Assembly (NCBI RefSeq): GCF_024793945.1
Contig: NZ_JANUSD010000011.1
Location: 124,001 to 188,000, forward strand
Length of the DNA stretch: 64,000 bases
Source: Emticicia fluvialis
GTDB taxonomy: Bacteria > Bacteroidota > Bacteroidia > Cytophagales > Spirosomataceae
Direction of reading: 5' to 3'
Shown here in pieces: positions 25,843-35,066 of this stretch; the stretch's first letter is position 1; the number at the start of each line of letters is the position of its first letter. The notes beneath the pieces are model-generated. The model saw only the letters and a list, made by a program, of their open reading frames with translations. It did no database searches and was not told where the DNA came from. The position numbers were made by a program, and so were the translations under genes.

Positions 25843-26844
25843 ATGAAACGCATACTTATTACCGGAGCGAACGGACTTCTGGGTAGTGCAACAGCCAGAC
25901 GATTTGCCCAAGAAGATTTTGAAGTACTGGCTTTATGCCGTGCAGAAAGCGACCTGAACTCATTGAAAGAAGTAGCGGACAAAATAAAAATTGTTGAGGG
26001 CGACATTCTGGACATTAAATCGTTAGAGCAGGCTTTAGAGAAGGTAGATTTTGTTGTGCACACCGCGGCAGTGGTTTCTTATGCGCCCAAAGACAAAGAC
26101 CGTATGCTGAAAGTAAACGTAGAAGGCACCGCCAATGTAGTAAACACCTGCCTGATGCACGGGGTAAAAAAGCTTTGCCACATAAGCTCTATAGCCGCCT
26201 TAGGAAAACCAGATGTGCAGTTAAAGCTAACATCCCCATCTATTGAAATAGATGAAAACCAGAAATGGGAAGAATCGCCCATTAATTCACATTATGCCAA
26301 AACCAAGTATCTGGCCGAGCTTGAAGTATGGCGCGCTAATGCAGAAGGCCTGCCTGTGGTAATAGTAAATCCATCGGTTATTCTTGGCGAAAGCGACTGG
26401 GGCAAAAGCAGCACTCAGCTGTTTAAATATGCTTATGACGAACACCGTTTCTATAGCGAAGGCAACTTGAACTATGTTGATGTAAATGATGTGGTAGAAG
26501 CTGTTTATCAACTCATTAACTCTGACATTGACGGAGAAAGGTATATTCTGAACGGTGGAACAGTGAGTTATAAAGACTTTTTTACAAAGGCCGCCGGCTT
26601 GTTTAATAAAAAACCGCCAACCAGAAAAGTGTCTCCGGTTCTTACTGAAATCATCTGGCGTTTAGAAGCCTTCCGCTCTATGCTTACAGGTAAAGCTCCG
26701 CTGATAACCAAAGAAACAGCCAAAAATTCGCTGATGAAATTTGTGTACAAAAACACCAAAATACAAAACGCCTTGCATTTCAAGTTTACTGATTTTGACG
26801 AAACCTTAAAGCGGGTAACTGTGTTTTTATTAAAGAACCGATAG
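25843..26844 (+). CDS. NAD-dependent epimerase/dehydratase family protein (extended SDR)
   Basis: 333 residues from the ATG at 25843; the upstream in-frame extension to 25744 overlaps the preceding terminator and a promoter, so it is rejected. Rossmann loop G8-A-N-G11-L-L-G14, then DILD, HTAAVVSYAP and SSIAALG, with the catalytic Y-x-x-x-K in SHYAKTKYLAE. The N-P-S-V-I-L-G segment and later RYILNGGTVSYKDFF resemble dihydroflavonol-4-reductase/3-beta-HSD-like members rather than UDP-galactose epimerases. It may act on a sterol-like, polyprenyl or sugar substrate; not assignable. It is monocistronic by context. Confidence 0.85.
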   Translation: MKRILITGANGLLGSATARRFAQEDFEVLALCRAESDLNSLKEVADKIKIVEGDILDIKSLEQALEKVDFVVHTAAVVSYAPKDKDRMLKVNVEGTANVVNTCLMHGVKKLCHISSIAALGKPDVQLKLTSPSIEIDENQKWEESPINSHYAKTKYLAELEVWRANAEGLPVVIVNPSVILGESDWGKSSTQLFKYAYDEHRFYSEGNLNYVDVNDVVEAVYQLINSDIDGERYILNGGTVSYKDFFTKAAGLFNKKPPTRKVSPVLTEIIWRLEAFRSMLTGKAPLITKETAKNSLMKFVYKNTKIQNALHFKFTDFDETLKRVTVFLLKNR

Positions 26845-27106
26845 TGTATTTAATAAAATTGATTTTCAATAATTTAGCTGGAAGGCCAAAAACCAAAAGA
26901 AATTAAATTGGCCCTGACTATTGACTTCTAACAAAAAAACATTATATTTAATCATTATTCTTTTCTATTTGTCATCATTGAAAAGCTTAATCAAAACACT
27001 TTTATTTTTTTTGAAGCCCGTTTATATATGATTAAGACTTATCTGAACAAATTTTTATAAAATTACCGTCCTATGGTTGGGCCGTAAAAACTTTGGGTAA
27101 TCTTAC

Positions 27107-28519
27107 ATGCAACACGAATTCAGCGACAGATTCGAAAACTTCGATGACGCAGATGTAAAAGCGACTGTCGAACGTTTTGAAGGAATGCTCAAAAGCGGAG
27201 AAACGGTCTTCTTTGACGAGGAAACGTTTGAACAAATATCTGAATACTATATTCTGGCAGGTCAATGGGAAATGGCCATGAAAGCCTGCTCAATGGGTTT
27301 GGAACAATACCCCTACTCACTTGATCTACTTTTAGACCAGGCCCAGATACATGCTAATTACGAGCAGTTTGAAGCAGCGCTGGAAGTGCTCGACAGGGCT
27401 TCGACATTCAACCCCTCAGACAACGAAATTACCTATATGCGTGGTGTAATCTGTAATATGATGGGTAGTTATGAAGAAGCCGTAGAGTACCTGAGAGAGG
27501 CTCTGTTGATTTCAGAAGAGCCGGAATCTGTCTATTTTCAGCTTGCGCAGACCTACCAGAACTGGCAGAAATTTGAAGAAGCGGCGCATTTCTATAAAAA
27601 AGCAATCAAGTATCAGTTTAATGAAGAAATAGCTTTCTATGAACTGGTTTTTTGTCTTGAACAACTCAAAAAACTGGAAGAAAACATAGCTTATTTTCAG
27701 GAACTGATCGATAACAACCCTTATTCTTACCTGGCATGGTTTGCATTGGGTATGGTATACGGCAGGCTCAATAATCATTCAGATGCAGCCTATGCCTACG
27801 ACTACTCGGTTACTATTAACGAAAAGTTTGCCTCAGGCTGGTTTAATCTTGCCTACACTTACATTAATATGGAAAACCATATTGATGCCAAAGAGTGTTA
27901 TCTGAAAGTACTTAAATATGAAAAACCTACGGCTGAAGTTTACACGCACCTGGGCATTGCCTGCGAAAAACTGGAGCAGTTTGATGAAGCATACAAGTAT
28001 TATAATGAGGCAATAAATCTGGATGAGAACTGGGACGAAGCCTGGTTTGGTCTGGGTTCAGCATTGTATGAATTAGGGCGTTGGTATGAGAGTTATCATT
28101 TTACCCGAAAAGCCATTAAGCTGAACGAAATTAATGCCGATTATTGGTTACTATTGGCAGACACCGAGGCAAAAATGGGAAATCTGGTATCAAGCAACGA
28201 AGCCTATACCCACGCCATAGAACTAGACCCCAAAAACATAGACACCTGGTTAAGCTGGTCTTTGTTGTTTTTTGAACAGAACGAATACAGCAGGGCATTT
28301 GAAATTATTTATGATGGTATCAATGAAATACCAGACGATGCCGATTTGTTTTACAGGGCGGCGGTTTATCTCATTCTTGACGGCAACTTTAATGAAGCCT
28401 ATCATTATCTGGAAACCGGCCTTACACTTAATTATGACGCCCACGCTCAGGTTTATGATTTTTTCCCGAACCTGAATACCCAGAAGGCATTATTCAGAAT
28501 TATTGAGCAATACAAATAA
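27107..28519 (+). CDS. Tetratricopeptide repeat protein
   Basis: 470 residues, no signal peptide. An acidic N-terminus (MQHEFSDRFENFDDADVKATV) is followed by about ten TPR units from residue 45, with the W-L-G-Y-A-F-A-P pattern clear in for example AWFALGMVYGRLNNHSDAAYAYDYSV, AEVYTHLGIACEKLEQFDEAYKYYNEA and AWFGLGSALYELGRWYESYHF. Such solenoids mediate protein contacts in the cytoplasm. The 262 bases upstream show no convincing promoter. Conserved in Bacteroidota, function unknown. A 19-bp hairpin separates it from the converging kinase gene. Confidence 0.85.
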   Translation: MQHEFSDRFENFDDADVKATVERFEGMLKSGETVFFDEETFEQISEYYILAGQWEMAMKACSMGLEQYPYSLDLLLDQAQIHANYEQFEAALEVLDRASTFNPSDNEITYMRGVICNMMGSYEEAVEYLREALLISEEPESVYFQLAQTYQNWQKFEEAAHFYKKAIKYQFNEEIAFYELVFCLEQLKKLEENIAYFQELIDNNPYSYLAWFALGMVYGRLNNHSDAAYAYDYSVTINEKFASGWFNLAYTYINMENHIDAKECYLKVLKYEKPTAEVYTHLGIACEKLEQFDEAYKYYNEAINLDENWDEAWFGLGSALYELGRWYESYHFTRKAIKLNEINADYWLLLADTEAKMGNLVSSNEAYTHAIELDPKNIDTWLSWSLLFFEQNEYSRAFEIIYDGINEIPDDADLFYRAAVYLILDGNFNEAYHYLETGLTLNYDAHAQVYDFFPNLNTQKALFRIIEQYK

Positions 28520-28520
28520 A

Positions 28521-28560
28521 AGCAAAAAGGGCTACTTGAAATCAGGTAGCCCTTTTTGCT
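28521..28560. terminator. Bidirectional terminator between TPR and kinase genes
   Basis: AGCAAAAAGGGCTACTTGA (28521-28539) pairs with 28542-28560 with one mismatch. A-runs and T-runs on either side allow it to serve both converging genes. Confidence 0.9.
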
Positions 28561-28577
28561 TGATGATAATACCGTTC

Positions 28578-29672
28578 TTACAGCATCTTGCCTTTATCTA
28601 CCGATACTGTACCTTTTTTTGACAAAGCCTTTACACCAAAAATAAGGTCGGCAAAGCGCTCGTCTTTGGTAAGGCCTTTTTTGTAGCGGCCATATATCTG
28701 CTGAATCACCACTGCGTTTTTGAAAAGCCCAAATACGTAGAAGTACAGAATATTAGATACATCTCTTCCACTTTTTTCAGCGTAGCGGTCTGCAAACTCC
28801 TGGCGGGTCATATTTCCCGGCAACCACGACAAGTTAAAGCCTTTCTCAAACATACCATCAGCGGCCTCAGCCCAGTAAGACAGCGTGGTACCTAAATCCA
28901 TCCGCGGGTCACCTACGGTTGTCATTTCCCAGTCAAGCACAGCCAGTATATCGGCCCAGTCATGCGCATTCAGCACCAGGTTATCATACTTGTAGTCATT
29001 GTGTATCAAAGTGGGTTTCCCTTCCGTTGGCATGTTAGCTTTCAGCCATGCTGCCAGATTATCCATGGCCGGAATCTCATCCGTTTGAGACACCAGATAA
29101 CGCTTATACCAACCATCAATCTGCCTTTGAATATAACCTTCAGGCTTGCCAATGTTTATCAGCGCCGGATACCCCTCATGCTGTGCCTCAATGTCTATGG
29201 CATGTAAATTAACCAGATTATCGCACAAAGCCTCAGACATCTTACGCATCAGCGCAGGCTCAACGGTGTTTATTAGTTTTGGTGCGTCTTTAGCTCTCAG
29301 AATCACCCCCTCAACGCGCTGCATGATATAAAAAGGGCAACCCATTATGCTTTCTTCTTCTGCGTATATAACAGGCCGGGGTATTTTTTTGTACCCGCTG
29401 TTTTGCAAAGCAGTAAGAATCTTATACTCCCGGCCCATATCGTGGCCACCTTTTATATCTTTTGCACCAAAAGGAGGCCTGCGTAAAACATAATCGTTAC
29501 CAGACGTTTTTAACAGGTAAGTAAGGTTTGAGTACCCACCCGGAAACTGCGCTATTTCTACAACCGGTTCAAAATCCGGCAACACCCCGCTTAAAAAATC
29601 ATTAAGTTTCTTCAAATCAATTTCTTCGCCCTGCCTGATTCCAGTTGGAGAATCTATCCTGATAGAGTTCAT
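28578..29672 (-). CDS. Phosphotransferase (APH) family protein, ACAD10/11- and LvaA-like
   Basis: 364 residues. A kinase of the aminoglycoside phosphotransferase fold. The glycine-rich segment FPGGYSNLTYLL and YVLRRPPFG with the HDMGREYKIL helix identify the subgroup found as kinase domains of ACAD10/ACAD11 and as LvaA. The catalytic loop is LIHNDYKYDNLVL (about residues 216-228) and the metal-binding motif is LDWEMTTVGDP. Known members phosphorylate 4-hydroxyacyl-CoAs to allow their conversion to 3-hydroxyacyl-CoA for beta-oxidation. The same substrate is an inference here. The gene lies five bases after the DUF4301 gene on the same strand, probably cotranscribed. Confidence 0.85.
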   Translation of the reverse strand: MNSIRIDSPTGIRQGEEIDLKKLNDFLSGVLPDFEPVVEIAQFPGGYSNLTYLLKTSGNDYVLRRPPFGAKDIKGGHDMGREYKILTALQNSGYKKIPRPVIYAEEESIMGCPFYIMQRVEGVILRAKDAPKLINTVEPALMRKMSEALCDNLVNLHAIDIEAQHEGYPALINIGKPEGYIQRQIDGWYKRYLVSQTDEIPAMDNLAAWLKANMPTEGKPTLIHNDYKYDNLVLNAHDWADILAVLDWEMTTVGDPRMDLGTTLSYWAEAADGMFEKGFNLSWLPGNMTRQEFADRYAEKSGRDVSNILYFYVFGLFKNAVVIQQIYGRYKKGLTKDERFADLIFGVKALSKKGTVSVDKGKML

Positions 29673-29677
29673 GTGCG

Positions 29678-31162
29678 TCAGGCTGGTTGGTGCTCGTTTC
29701 TTAACAAGTCGTTTACCGTTTTAACCGGGTTAAAAGTAATTAGAGGTACCTCAACAAAAAGCGTATTCCAGTCAGACATCGCACCATTCCATAAGCCAGG
29801 CAACTCTTGCGCCTTCAGGTCTTTACCACTCTGCGACTTCTGGGTAATAAAGCCGGTTTGCGGGTCGCGGAAATGCAACAGATTAAATTTATTGCCTTTA
29901 TAATCTTTTACCGAGCATACCAGATCCACCGGGTTAAAGTGTGTGGCTTTCTGGAAAATCTCTTTCTGTTCAGGGTTATCCAGATCAATCTGCGCCGATT
30001 CCACAACCTGTAATGACACAGAGTTGTCGGGGTCTTTTGCCCAGAAAGGCCCACCCCCGGGCTCGCCAACGTTTTTCACCATACCACAAAGGCGTATCGG
30101 CCTATTTAGTTTACGTTTACAGTAATCGGCCTTGGCATCAAACGAATACGCTCCGAAGCCTTCCGGAGGCAGCGTACAAAGTTTAGTTTCAAGAAAGTCC
30201 AGTATCTCGGCCAGAAGGGCTTCGTTTATTTCTTCGTTATATAGTTTCTCAAGATATCCGAAAATCTTATCCTGATACTCCAGTAACACACCCGCCAAAG
30301 CTTTTTTATAGAGAATAGTTTCTTTTTTAAGGCGGTCTGGCACCACATTGTCAACGTTCTTGATAAAGATAATGTCGGCCTCCTGCTCATTCAGGTTTTC
30401 AAGTAATGCGCCATGCCCTGCTGGTCTGAACAACAACTCATCATCTGTCGTGCGAAAAGGCGTATTATCCATATTTACGGCAATGGTATCGGTTGACGGT
30501 TTTTGCTCAGAGAAACTGATGCTATATTTTACACCATGTTCTGCTTCATATTTTGGCAGTACAGCGTCAATCAGCTCAACAAATTTCTTTCTGTGTTCTG
30601 GCGAAACTGTAAAATGGAGCCTCACTTCTTTGTTACTATTGGCATATCTGGCACCTTCAACCAGATGCTCTTCTACCGGGGTGCGTGCGGTTTGTCCATA
30701 ACCATGAAAATGCAAAAGGCCCTTCGGCAAATTACCATAATCAAGTCCTTTGCTGGTCAGTAAATGCTCCAGAACCGTTTTATAATCGGCCGATGCCTCC
30801 CCTATGGTTTCAATCAGCTTGTCATAAAAAGCAAAATCTTTCAGGCGTTCCAGAAACTCATTTACTGATTTATCCAGCTTCCCTTCATCTTTGGCCGAAA
30901 ACAAAGATTTAAACATACGGGTAGCCGCACCAGATGCCGGCACAAACTTCAATAATTTCAAATCATTGGCTCTTGAATCAAAGTAACCGGCATATTTATC
31001 GGCCTCAGAGTCAGAAAGAGAGATAATGCCATCGCCAATTGTGGCTGCTTTAATTACATTCAGATACGGAAACCCCTTCTTGAAATTTTCTATCTGTTGC
31101 TGAATGGTTTCAAGGCTTGCCCCGCGTTGTGTTATTTTGTTAATGTCTTTTTCAATAAGCAT
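29678..31162 (-). CDS. DUF4301 protein (nucleotidyltransferase-like)
   Basis: 494 residues, matching the DUF4301 family of Bacteroidota. The N-terminal third contains KFVPASGAATRMFKSLF, which resembles the sugar-nucleotidyltransferase signature GxGxGTR, and HGYGQTARTPVEEHLVEGARY and IFIKNVDNVVPD, the latter like the metal-binding aspartate region of pyrophosphorylases. The second half has PIRLCGMVKNVGEPGGGPFW, found in UDP-sugar pyrophosphorylase-like folds. A sugar-1-phosphate or similar nucleotidyl transfer is plausible but not shown. It is followed after five bases by the LvaA-like kinase. Confidence 0.8.
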   Translation of the reverse strand: MLIEKDINKITQRGASLETIQQQIENFKKGFPYLNVIKAATIGDGIISLSDSEADKYAGYFDSRANDLKLLKFVPASGAATRMFKSLFSAKDEGKLDKSVNEFLERLKDFAFYDKLIETIGEASADYKTVLEHLLTSKGLDYGNLPKGLLHFHGYGQTARTPVEEHLVEGARYANSNKEVRLHFTVSPEHRKKFVELIDAVLPKYEAEHGVKYSISFSEQKPSTDTIAVNMDNTPFRTTDDELLFRPAGHGALLENLNEQEADIIFIKNVDNVVPDRLKKETILYKKALAGVLLEYQDKIFGYLEKLYNEEINEALLAEILDFLETKLCTLPPEGFGAYSFDAKADYCKRKLNRPIRLCGMVKNVGEPGGGPFWAKDPDNSVSLQVVESAQIDLDNPEQKEIFQKATHFNPVDLVCSVKDYKGNKFNLLHFRDPQTGFITQKSQSGKDLKAQELPGLWNGAMSDWNTLFVEVPLITFNPVKTVNDLLRNEHQPA

Positions 31163-31254
31163 GTTACTTGTGAGTATTTATACTTTCGTTTGTAATTATT
31201 GCGATGTAATTTTACGAAAAATTAGAATCAAGGCAATACATTGGGGCGAAATTT

Positions 31255-32505
31255 ATGAACAGCATTTTTCCACTTCTTCAGGCTACGCAACAGGCATCGG
31301 CAGGTATCAGAAATTTATCAGCAATACAGAAAGCACAACTACTGAACAGGCTGGCCAATGGCATTGAGCAGTCGAAGGAGCTTATTATGGCAGAAAACAA
31401 AAAAGACCTTGACCTGATGGATAAATCAGACCCCAAGTATGACCGCCTTCTGCTGAACGAAAGCCGCATTCAGGGCCTTGCCGATTCTTTAAGGGAGGTT
31501 GCTCTTTTACCCGACCCCACTGGTGAAGTTATGCTTAATAAAAAGCTGGAAAACGGCCTGAATATTAAAAAAATAGCAGTACCAATGGGTGTGGTAGGCG
31601 TTATTTATGAGTCAAGGCCTAACGTTACTGTTGATGTTGCCGCACTTTGTCTGCGGTCGGGCAATGCCTGCGTGCTGAAAGGCGGCAAAGAAGCCAGTTT
31701 TTCTAACCAATGCCTTGTTAGCCTTATACATCAGGCACTTGAAGAAGCAGGCTTAGCCAGAGAGGTGGTATTGCTGCTACCCGTTGACCGTAAGTTTACT
31801 GAAGAACTTCTCAAAGCCACCCGTTTTGTAGATATTATTATTCCGCGGGGTTCAGACTCCCTCATTCAGTTTGTTCGCCAGAACTCGCTGATTCCCACCA
31901 TTGAAACCGGCGCAGGTGTGGTACACACTTATGTAGAAAAAACAGCCGATTTGGGGAAAGCCAAAAACATAATAATCAATGCCCGGGTATCGCGCCCGTC
32001 TGTTTGCAATTCGCTTGATTGTGCCATTATTGACGAGCACATTCTAGGTGATTTTCTACCTTTACTGATAGAAGATTTAAAGCAGTGGAACGTAGAAGTA
32101 TATGCCGATGCCCCCGCATTTGCAGTACTTAAAGAGGCAGGTTATACCAACCTGCTTGAGGCCAGACCCGAAGATTTTGGTAGAGAGTGGCTAGATTATA
32201 AAATTTCTATTAAAACCGTAAAAGGCATTGACGAAGCCCTGGCGCATATCCAACAGCATTCATCAAGGCATTCGGAGGCTATTCTGACAGAAAACCAGGC
32301 ACTGGCCAATCAGTTTTTGGCAGAGGTAGATGCCGCAGCTGTGTATCATAACGCTTCTACCCGTTTTACCGATGGCGGGCAGTTTGGCCTAGGCGCCGAG
32401 ATTGGCATCTCTACGCAAAAACTCCATGCGCGCGGGCCATTTGCTTTAGAAAAACTGGTAACCGAAAAATGGGTAATAACCGGCAACGGACAAGTGAGAT
32501 GGTAA
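31255..32505 (+). CDS. proA: Glutamate-5-semialdehyde dehydrogenase
   Basis: 416 residues. It reduces glutamyl 5-phosphate to glutamate 5-semialdehyde in proline synthesis, using NADPH. The catalytic Cys251 lies in RPSVCNSLD; the N-terminal IYESRPNVTVDVAALCLRSGNAC and FTDGGQFGLGAEIGISTQKLHARGP segments are diagnostic. proB, the usual partner, is not adjacent in this window. The gene stands between the divergent DUF4301 gene (92 bases away) and the phosphorylase gene (82 bases downstream). Confidence 0.96.
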   Translation: MNSIFPLLQATQQASAGIRNLSAIQKAQLLNRLANGIEQSKELIMAENKKDLDLMDKSDPKYDRLLLNESRIQGLADSLREVALLPDPTGEVMLNKKLENGLNIKKIAVPMGVVGVIYESRPNVTVDVAALCLRSGNACVLKGGKEASFSNQCLVSLIHQALEEAGLAREVVLLLPVDRKFTEELLKATRFVDIIIPRGSDSLIQFVRQNSLIPTIETGAGVVHTYVEKTADLGKAKNIIINARVSRPSVCNSLDCAIIDEHILGDFLPLLIEDLKQWNVEVYADAPAFAVLKEAGYTNLLEARPEDFGREWLDYKISIKTVKGIDEALAHIQQHSSRHSEAILTENQALANQFLAEVDAAAVYHNASTRFTDGGQFGLGAEIGISTQKLHARGPFALEKLVTEKWVITGNGQVRW

Positions 32506-32587
32506 AGGGCTGGTATAAATTTTTCATTAGTTGAAATATAAAAATGTCATTGTTGGTAATAATTGCCAAACAAACACCTGAGTAAGT

Positions 32588-34234
32588 ATGAAAAACCTTC
32601 CTGAGCAACTGGCTCATCCTTATACTTTTGCCCCCCAATTTAAAAAATCTGCTGTTTATTTCTGTATGGAATTTGCCATAGACCAGGCACTGAAAACCTA
32701 TTCGGGTGGTCTTGGGTTTCTGGCGGGTTCTCACATGCGCAGTGCGTTTCAACTAAAACAAAACCTGATAGGCATAGGCATCTTGTGGAAGTATGGCTAT
32801 TACGACCAGGGGCGGAATACTGATAACAGCATGGCGGTGCAATTCCGCGAAAAAATATATAGTTTCATTAAAGACACAGGCATCCGTTTTCAGATAACTA
32901 TTCAGAATCGCCCTGTCTGGATAGCCGCCTATTTTCTGCCGCCTCAAACTTTCGGCACGGTACCCATGTTCTTCCTTACCAGCGATACTGACGGTAATGA
33001 CCCCTGGGCGAGAGCCATTTCATACAGATTATATGACGCCGACGCCAATACAAAAATTGCGCAATGTATGATACTGGGCCTGGGTGGCATGAAATTGCTG
33101 GACGAACTCAATTATGAGCCGGAAACTTACCATTTTAACGAGGCCCACGCCGTTTCGGGCATTTTTCATTTGTATAAAAAACTGGGCAATGCCACAGAGG
33201 TAAAAAAAAGACTGGTGTTTACCACGCATACACCCGAAGAAGCTGGTAACGAAAAGCATGACATCAACCTGCTTGAAAGCATGAGCTTTTTTAACGGCAT
33301 ACCCACCAATGAAGTCAGGAAAATTACAGGCATAAAAGATAACATTTTCAATCATTCACTGGTAGCGCTTCGGTTCAGCAAAAAAGCCAACGGGGTGTCA
33401 AAACTTCATGGTGACGTGTCGCGTACGATGTGGAAAGGCTACGCAGGCGTTTGCGAAATTACCCATATAACCAATGCCCAGAATAACCTTTACTGGGCCG
33501 ATAAAACGCTTGAAAAAGCCAGAAAAAAAGCCGATACAAAAACAATAGCAGACCGAAAAAAAGAACTGAAGAACAGCTTGTTTAAAACCGTGGCCGACCA
33601 GTGTGGCAAACTTTTCAAGCCCGAAGTACTCACTGTTGTCTGGACAAGGCGCTTTGCCGGATACAAACGCCCTGATTTACTGACCAGAGACCGCGAGCGT
33701 TTTGAAAGACTGATGAAAAACACTCGATACCCGATTCAGTTTATATGGGCGGGCAAACCTTACCCATTTGACGAAGGCGCCATCAATGCATTTAACCATC
33801 TGTATTATTTAAGTCATCTTTTCCCAAACATGGCTGTGCTGACGGGTTACGAACTGGCATTATCAAAGACCCTAAAAGACGGGGCTGATGTGTGGCTCAA
33901 TACGCCTGTGGTAACGCGCGAGGCATCAGGTACCAGCGGTATGACTGCCGCCATGAACGGAGCGCTAAATTTGTCTACATTCGACGGCTGGATTTGCGAA
34001 TTTGCTACCAAACAGAATTCTTTTGTTGTTCCTGTTGCCCCGGGCTACCCCGAGCATGACAGAGATACACAAGATATCAATAACTTGTTTGATGCACTTG
34101 AGCAGCATATTTTACCAGTGTATTATGACAAACCAGCCGAATGGCAGCAAATGGTATGGCAAAGCATGCAAGACGTGAATGCCTTTTTTGATTCAGACAG
34201 AATGGCAACCGAATATTACGAAAAACTCTATTAG
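32588..34234 (+). CDS. glgP: Short alpha-glucan phosphorylase-like protein (GT35), lacking the PLP lysine
   Basis: 548 residues, the compact GT35 type of about 550 residues. The N-terminus FCMEFAIDQALKTYSGGLGFLAGSHM and FNEAHAVSGIF are typical. VVWTRRFAGYKRPDLL and the motif EASGTSGM-T-AAMNGALNLS (about 445-464) define the C-terminal lobe. In muscle and E. coli enzymes the corresponding segment has M-K, where the lysine binds pyridoxal phosphate. Here residue 453 (ACT at 33944-33946) is threonine. If PLP is not bound, phosphorolysis of glycogen would not work in the usual way. The product could be a degenerate or repurposed enzyme, so the symbol marks the family rather than the activity. Confidence 0.8.
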   Translation: MKNLPEQLAHPYTFAPQFKKSAVYFCMEFAIDQALKTYSGGLGFLAGSHMRSAFQLKQNLIGIGILWKYGYYDQGRNTDNSMAVQFREKIYSFIKDTGIRFQITIQNRPVWIAAYFLPPQTFGTVPMFFLTSDTDGNDPWARAISYRLYDADANTKIAQCMILGLGGMKLLDELNYEPETYHFNEAHAVSGIFHLYKKLGNATEVKKRLVFTTHTPEEAGNEKHDINLLESMSFFNGIPTNEVRKITGIKDNIFNHSLVALRFSKKANGVSKLHGDVSRTMWKGYAGVCEITHITNAQNNLYWADKTLEKARKKADTKTIADRKKELKNSLFKTVADQCGKLFKPEVLTVVWTRRFAGYKRPDLLTRDRERFERLMKNTRYPIQFIWAGKPYPFDEGAINAFNHLYYLSHLFPNMAVLTGYELALSKTLKDGADVWLNTPVVTREASGTSGMTAAMNGALNLSTFDGWICEFATKQNSFVVPVAPGYPEHDRDTQDINNLFDALEQHILPVYYDKPAEWQQMVWQSMQDVNAFFDSDRMATEYYEKLY

Positions 34235-34261
34235 GCATTTCCGGCAGATTCAATCTTTGAG

Positions 34262-34299
34262 GGTATCAGAGGGGCATTTCTTCTGATACCTTTTTTTTT
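34262..34299 (+). terminator. Terminator after the phosphorylase gene
   Basis: GGTATCAGA (34262-34270) pairs with TCTGATACC (34282-34290), followed by nine T. Confidence 0.9.
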
Positions 34300-34419
34300 G
34301 ATTGCCAATAATCCATTCCTAATAGATGCACTTCTTTCGTTTGGTCGATTAAATCAAGTTGTTTATAGAGAAATTTAGCAGTTTTTTGAAACCCCGGCAG
34401 TGCATTAGTTGTTAATATC

Positions 34420-34427
34420 TATATTTG
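34420..34427 (+). promoter_or_regulatory. -7 element upstream of the small membrane gene and RND operon
   Basis: TATATTTG matches TAnnTTTG, ending 29 bases before the ATG at 34457. No clear -33 box. Confidence 0.5.
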
Positions 34428-34456
34428 CAACAGATATCCTTTTTCTGGTGAAAGAC

Positions 34457-34804
34457 ATGAGGCCGGTATTTAAGAAAAAAACTACTACATACGTACATTT
34501 TTTATTACTGCTGATGTTCTTATTTATTTGCAGACAGTTCGTAAGTGATGCCTTCCGTATCTATGAACTCACAACAAATGAATCAGAGCTGTGTCTGGAT
34601 ATTAGCATTGAAGATAGTTGTTCTTTTGAAACCAACTTTTATGGTTTGGAAGACGCCGATGAATACATCAGCTCCGGATTTTTCAATCCTGTGGTTGCTG
34701 AACATAAACCTGGTAAGGAAGCTGCTTTTTCCGCCTCCCTTGTACATGAAGTGTACCTGGGCCTGAACACCCCCCCTCCCGAACAATCAGATTTGTTCGC
34801 CTGA
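34457..34804 (+). CDS. Small membrane-anchored protein before the RND operon, unknown
   Basis: 115 residues from the ATG at 34457; a frame from 34409 adds 16 residues that would precede the promoter-proximal leader, so the internal ATG is preferred. One membrane helix near the N-terminus (VHFLLLLMFLFICRQFV, residues about 14-30), then an acidic 85-residue domain ending NTPPPEQSDLFA. It is not recognised as a named family. It stands before the efflux genes in the same orientation with 262 bases between, so cotranscription is possible. Probably faces the periplasm. Confidence 0.55.
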   Translation: MRPVFKKKTTTYVHFLLLLMFLFICRQFVSDAFRIYELTTNESELCLDISIEDSCSFETNFYGLEDADEYISSGFFNPVVAEHKPGKEAAFSASLVHEVYLGLNTPPPEQSDLFA

Positions 34805-35066
34805 ATTTACCGTCGCTACATACTTCCGCAGCCATTACAAGCTGCTGGTGAGGCAGTTGTAACGAAAGTAACATTTTAGCTTCCAACACAAAACACCGTT
34901 TTTCTTTGTGGCAAAGTCCTTGTCGGGCTACTGCTATGTATATCATTGTACGATTCCAACAAAAGACTTTGACTTTCAAAGAATTTCTAGGAATAGCCAT
35001 TTGTATACGATAAATTTAATTTAACACACGCGCTACATTAAATAATATGAATCACCAAGAATGTTT

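Noticed and set aside
34936..35013. 25-codon frame in the leader of the RND operon
   Set aside because: Too short, no supporting features; mentioned only as part of the leader finding.
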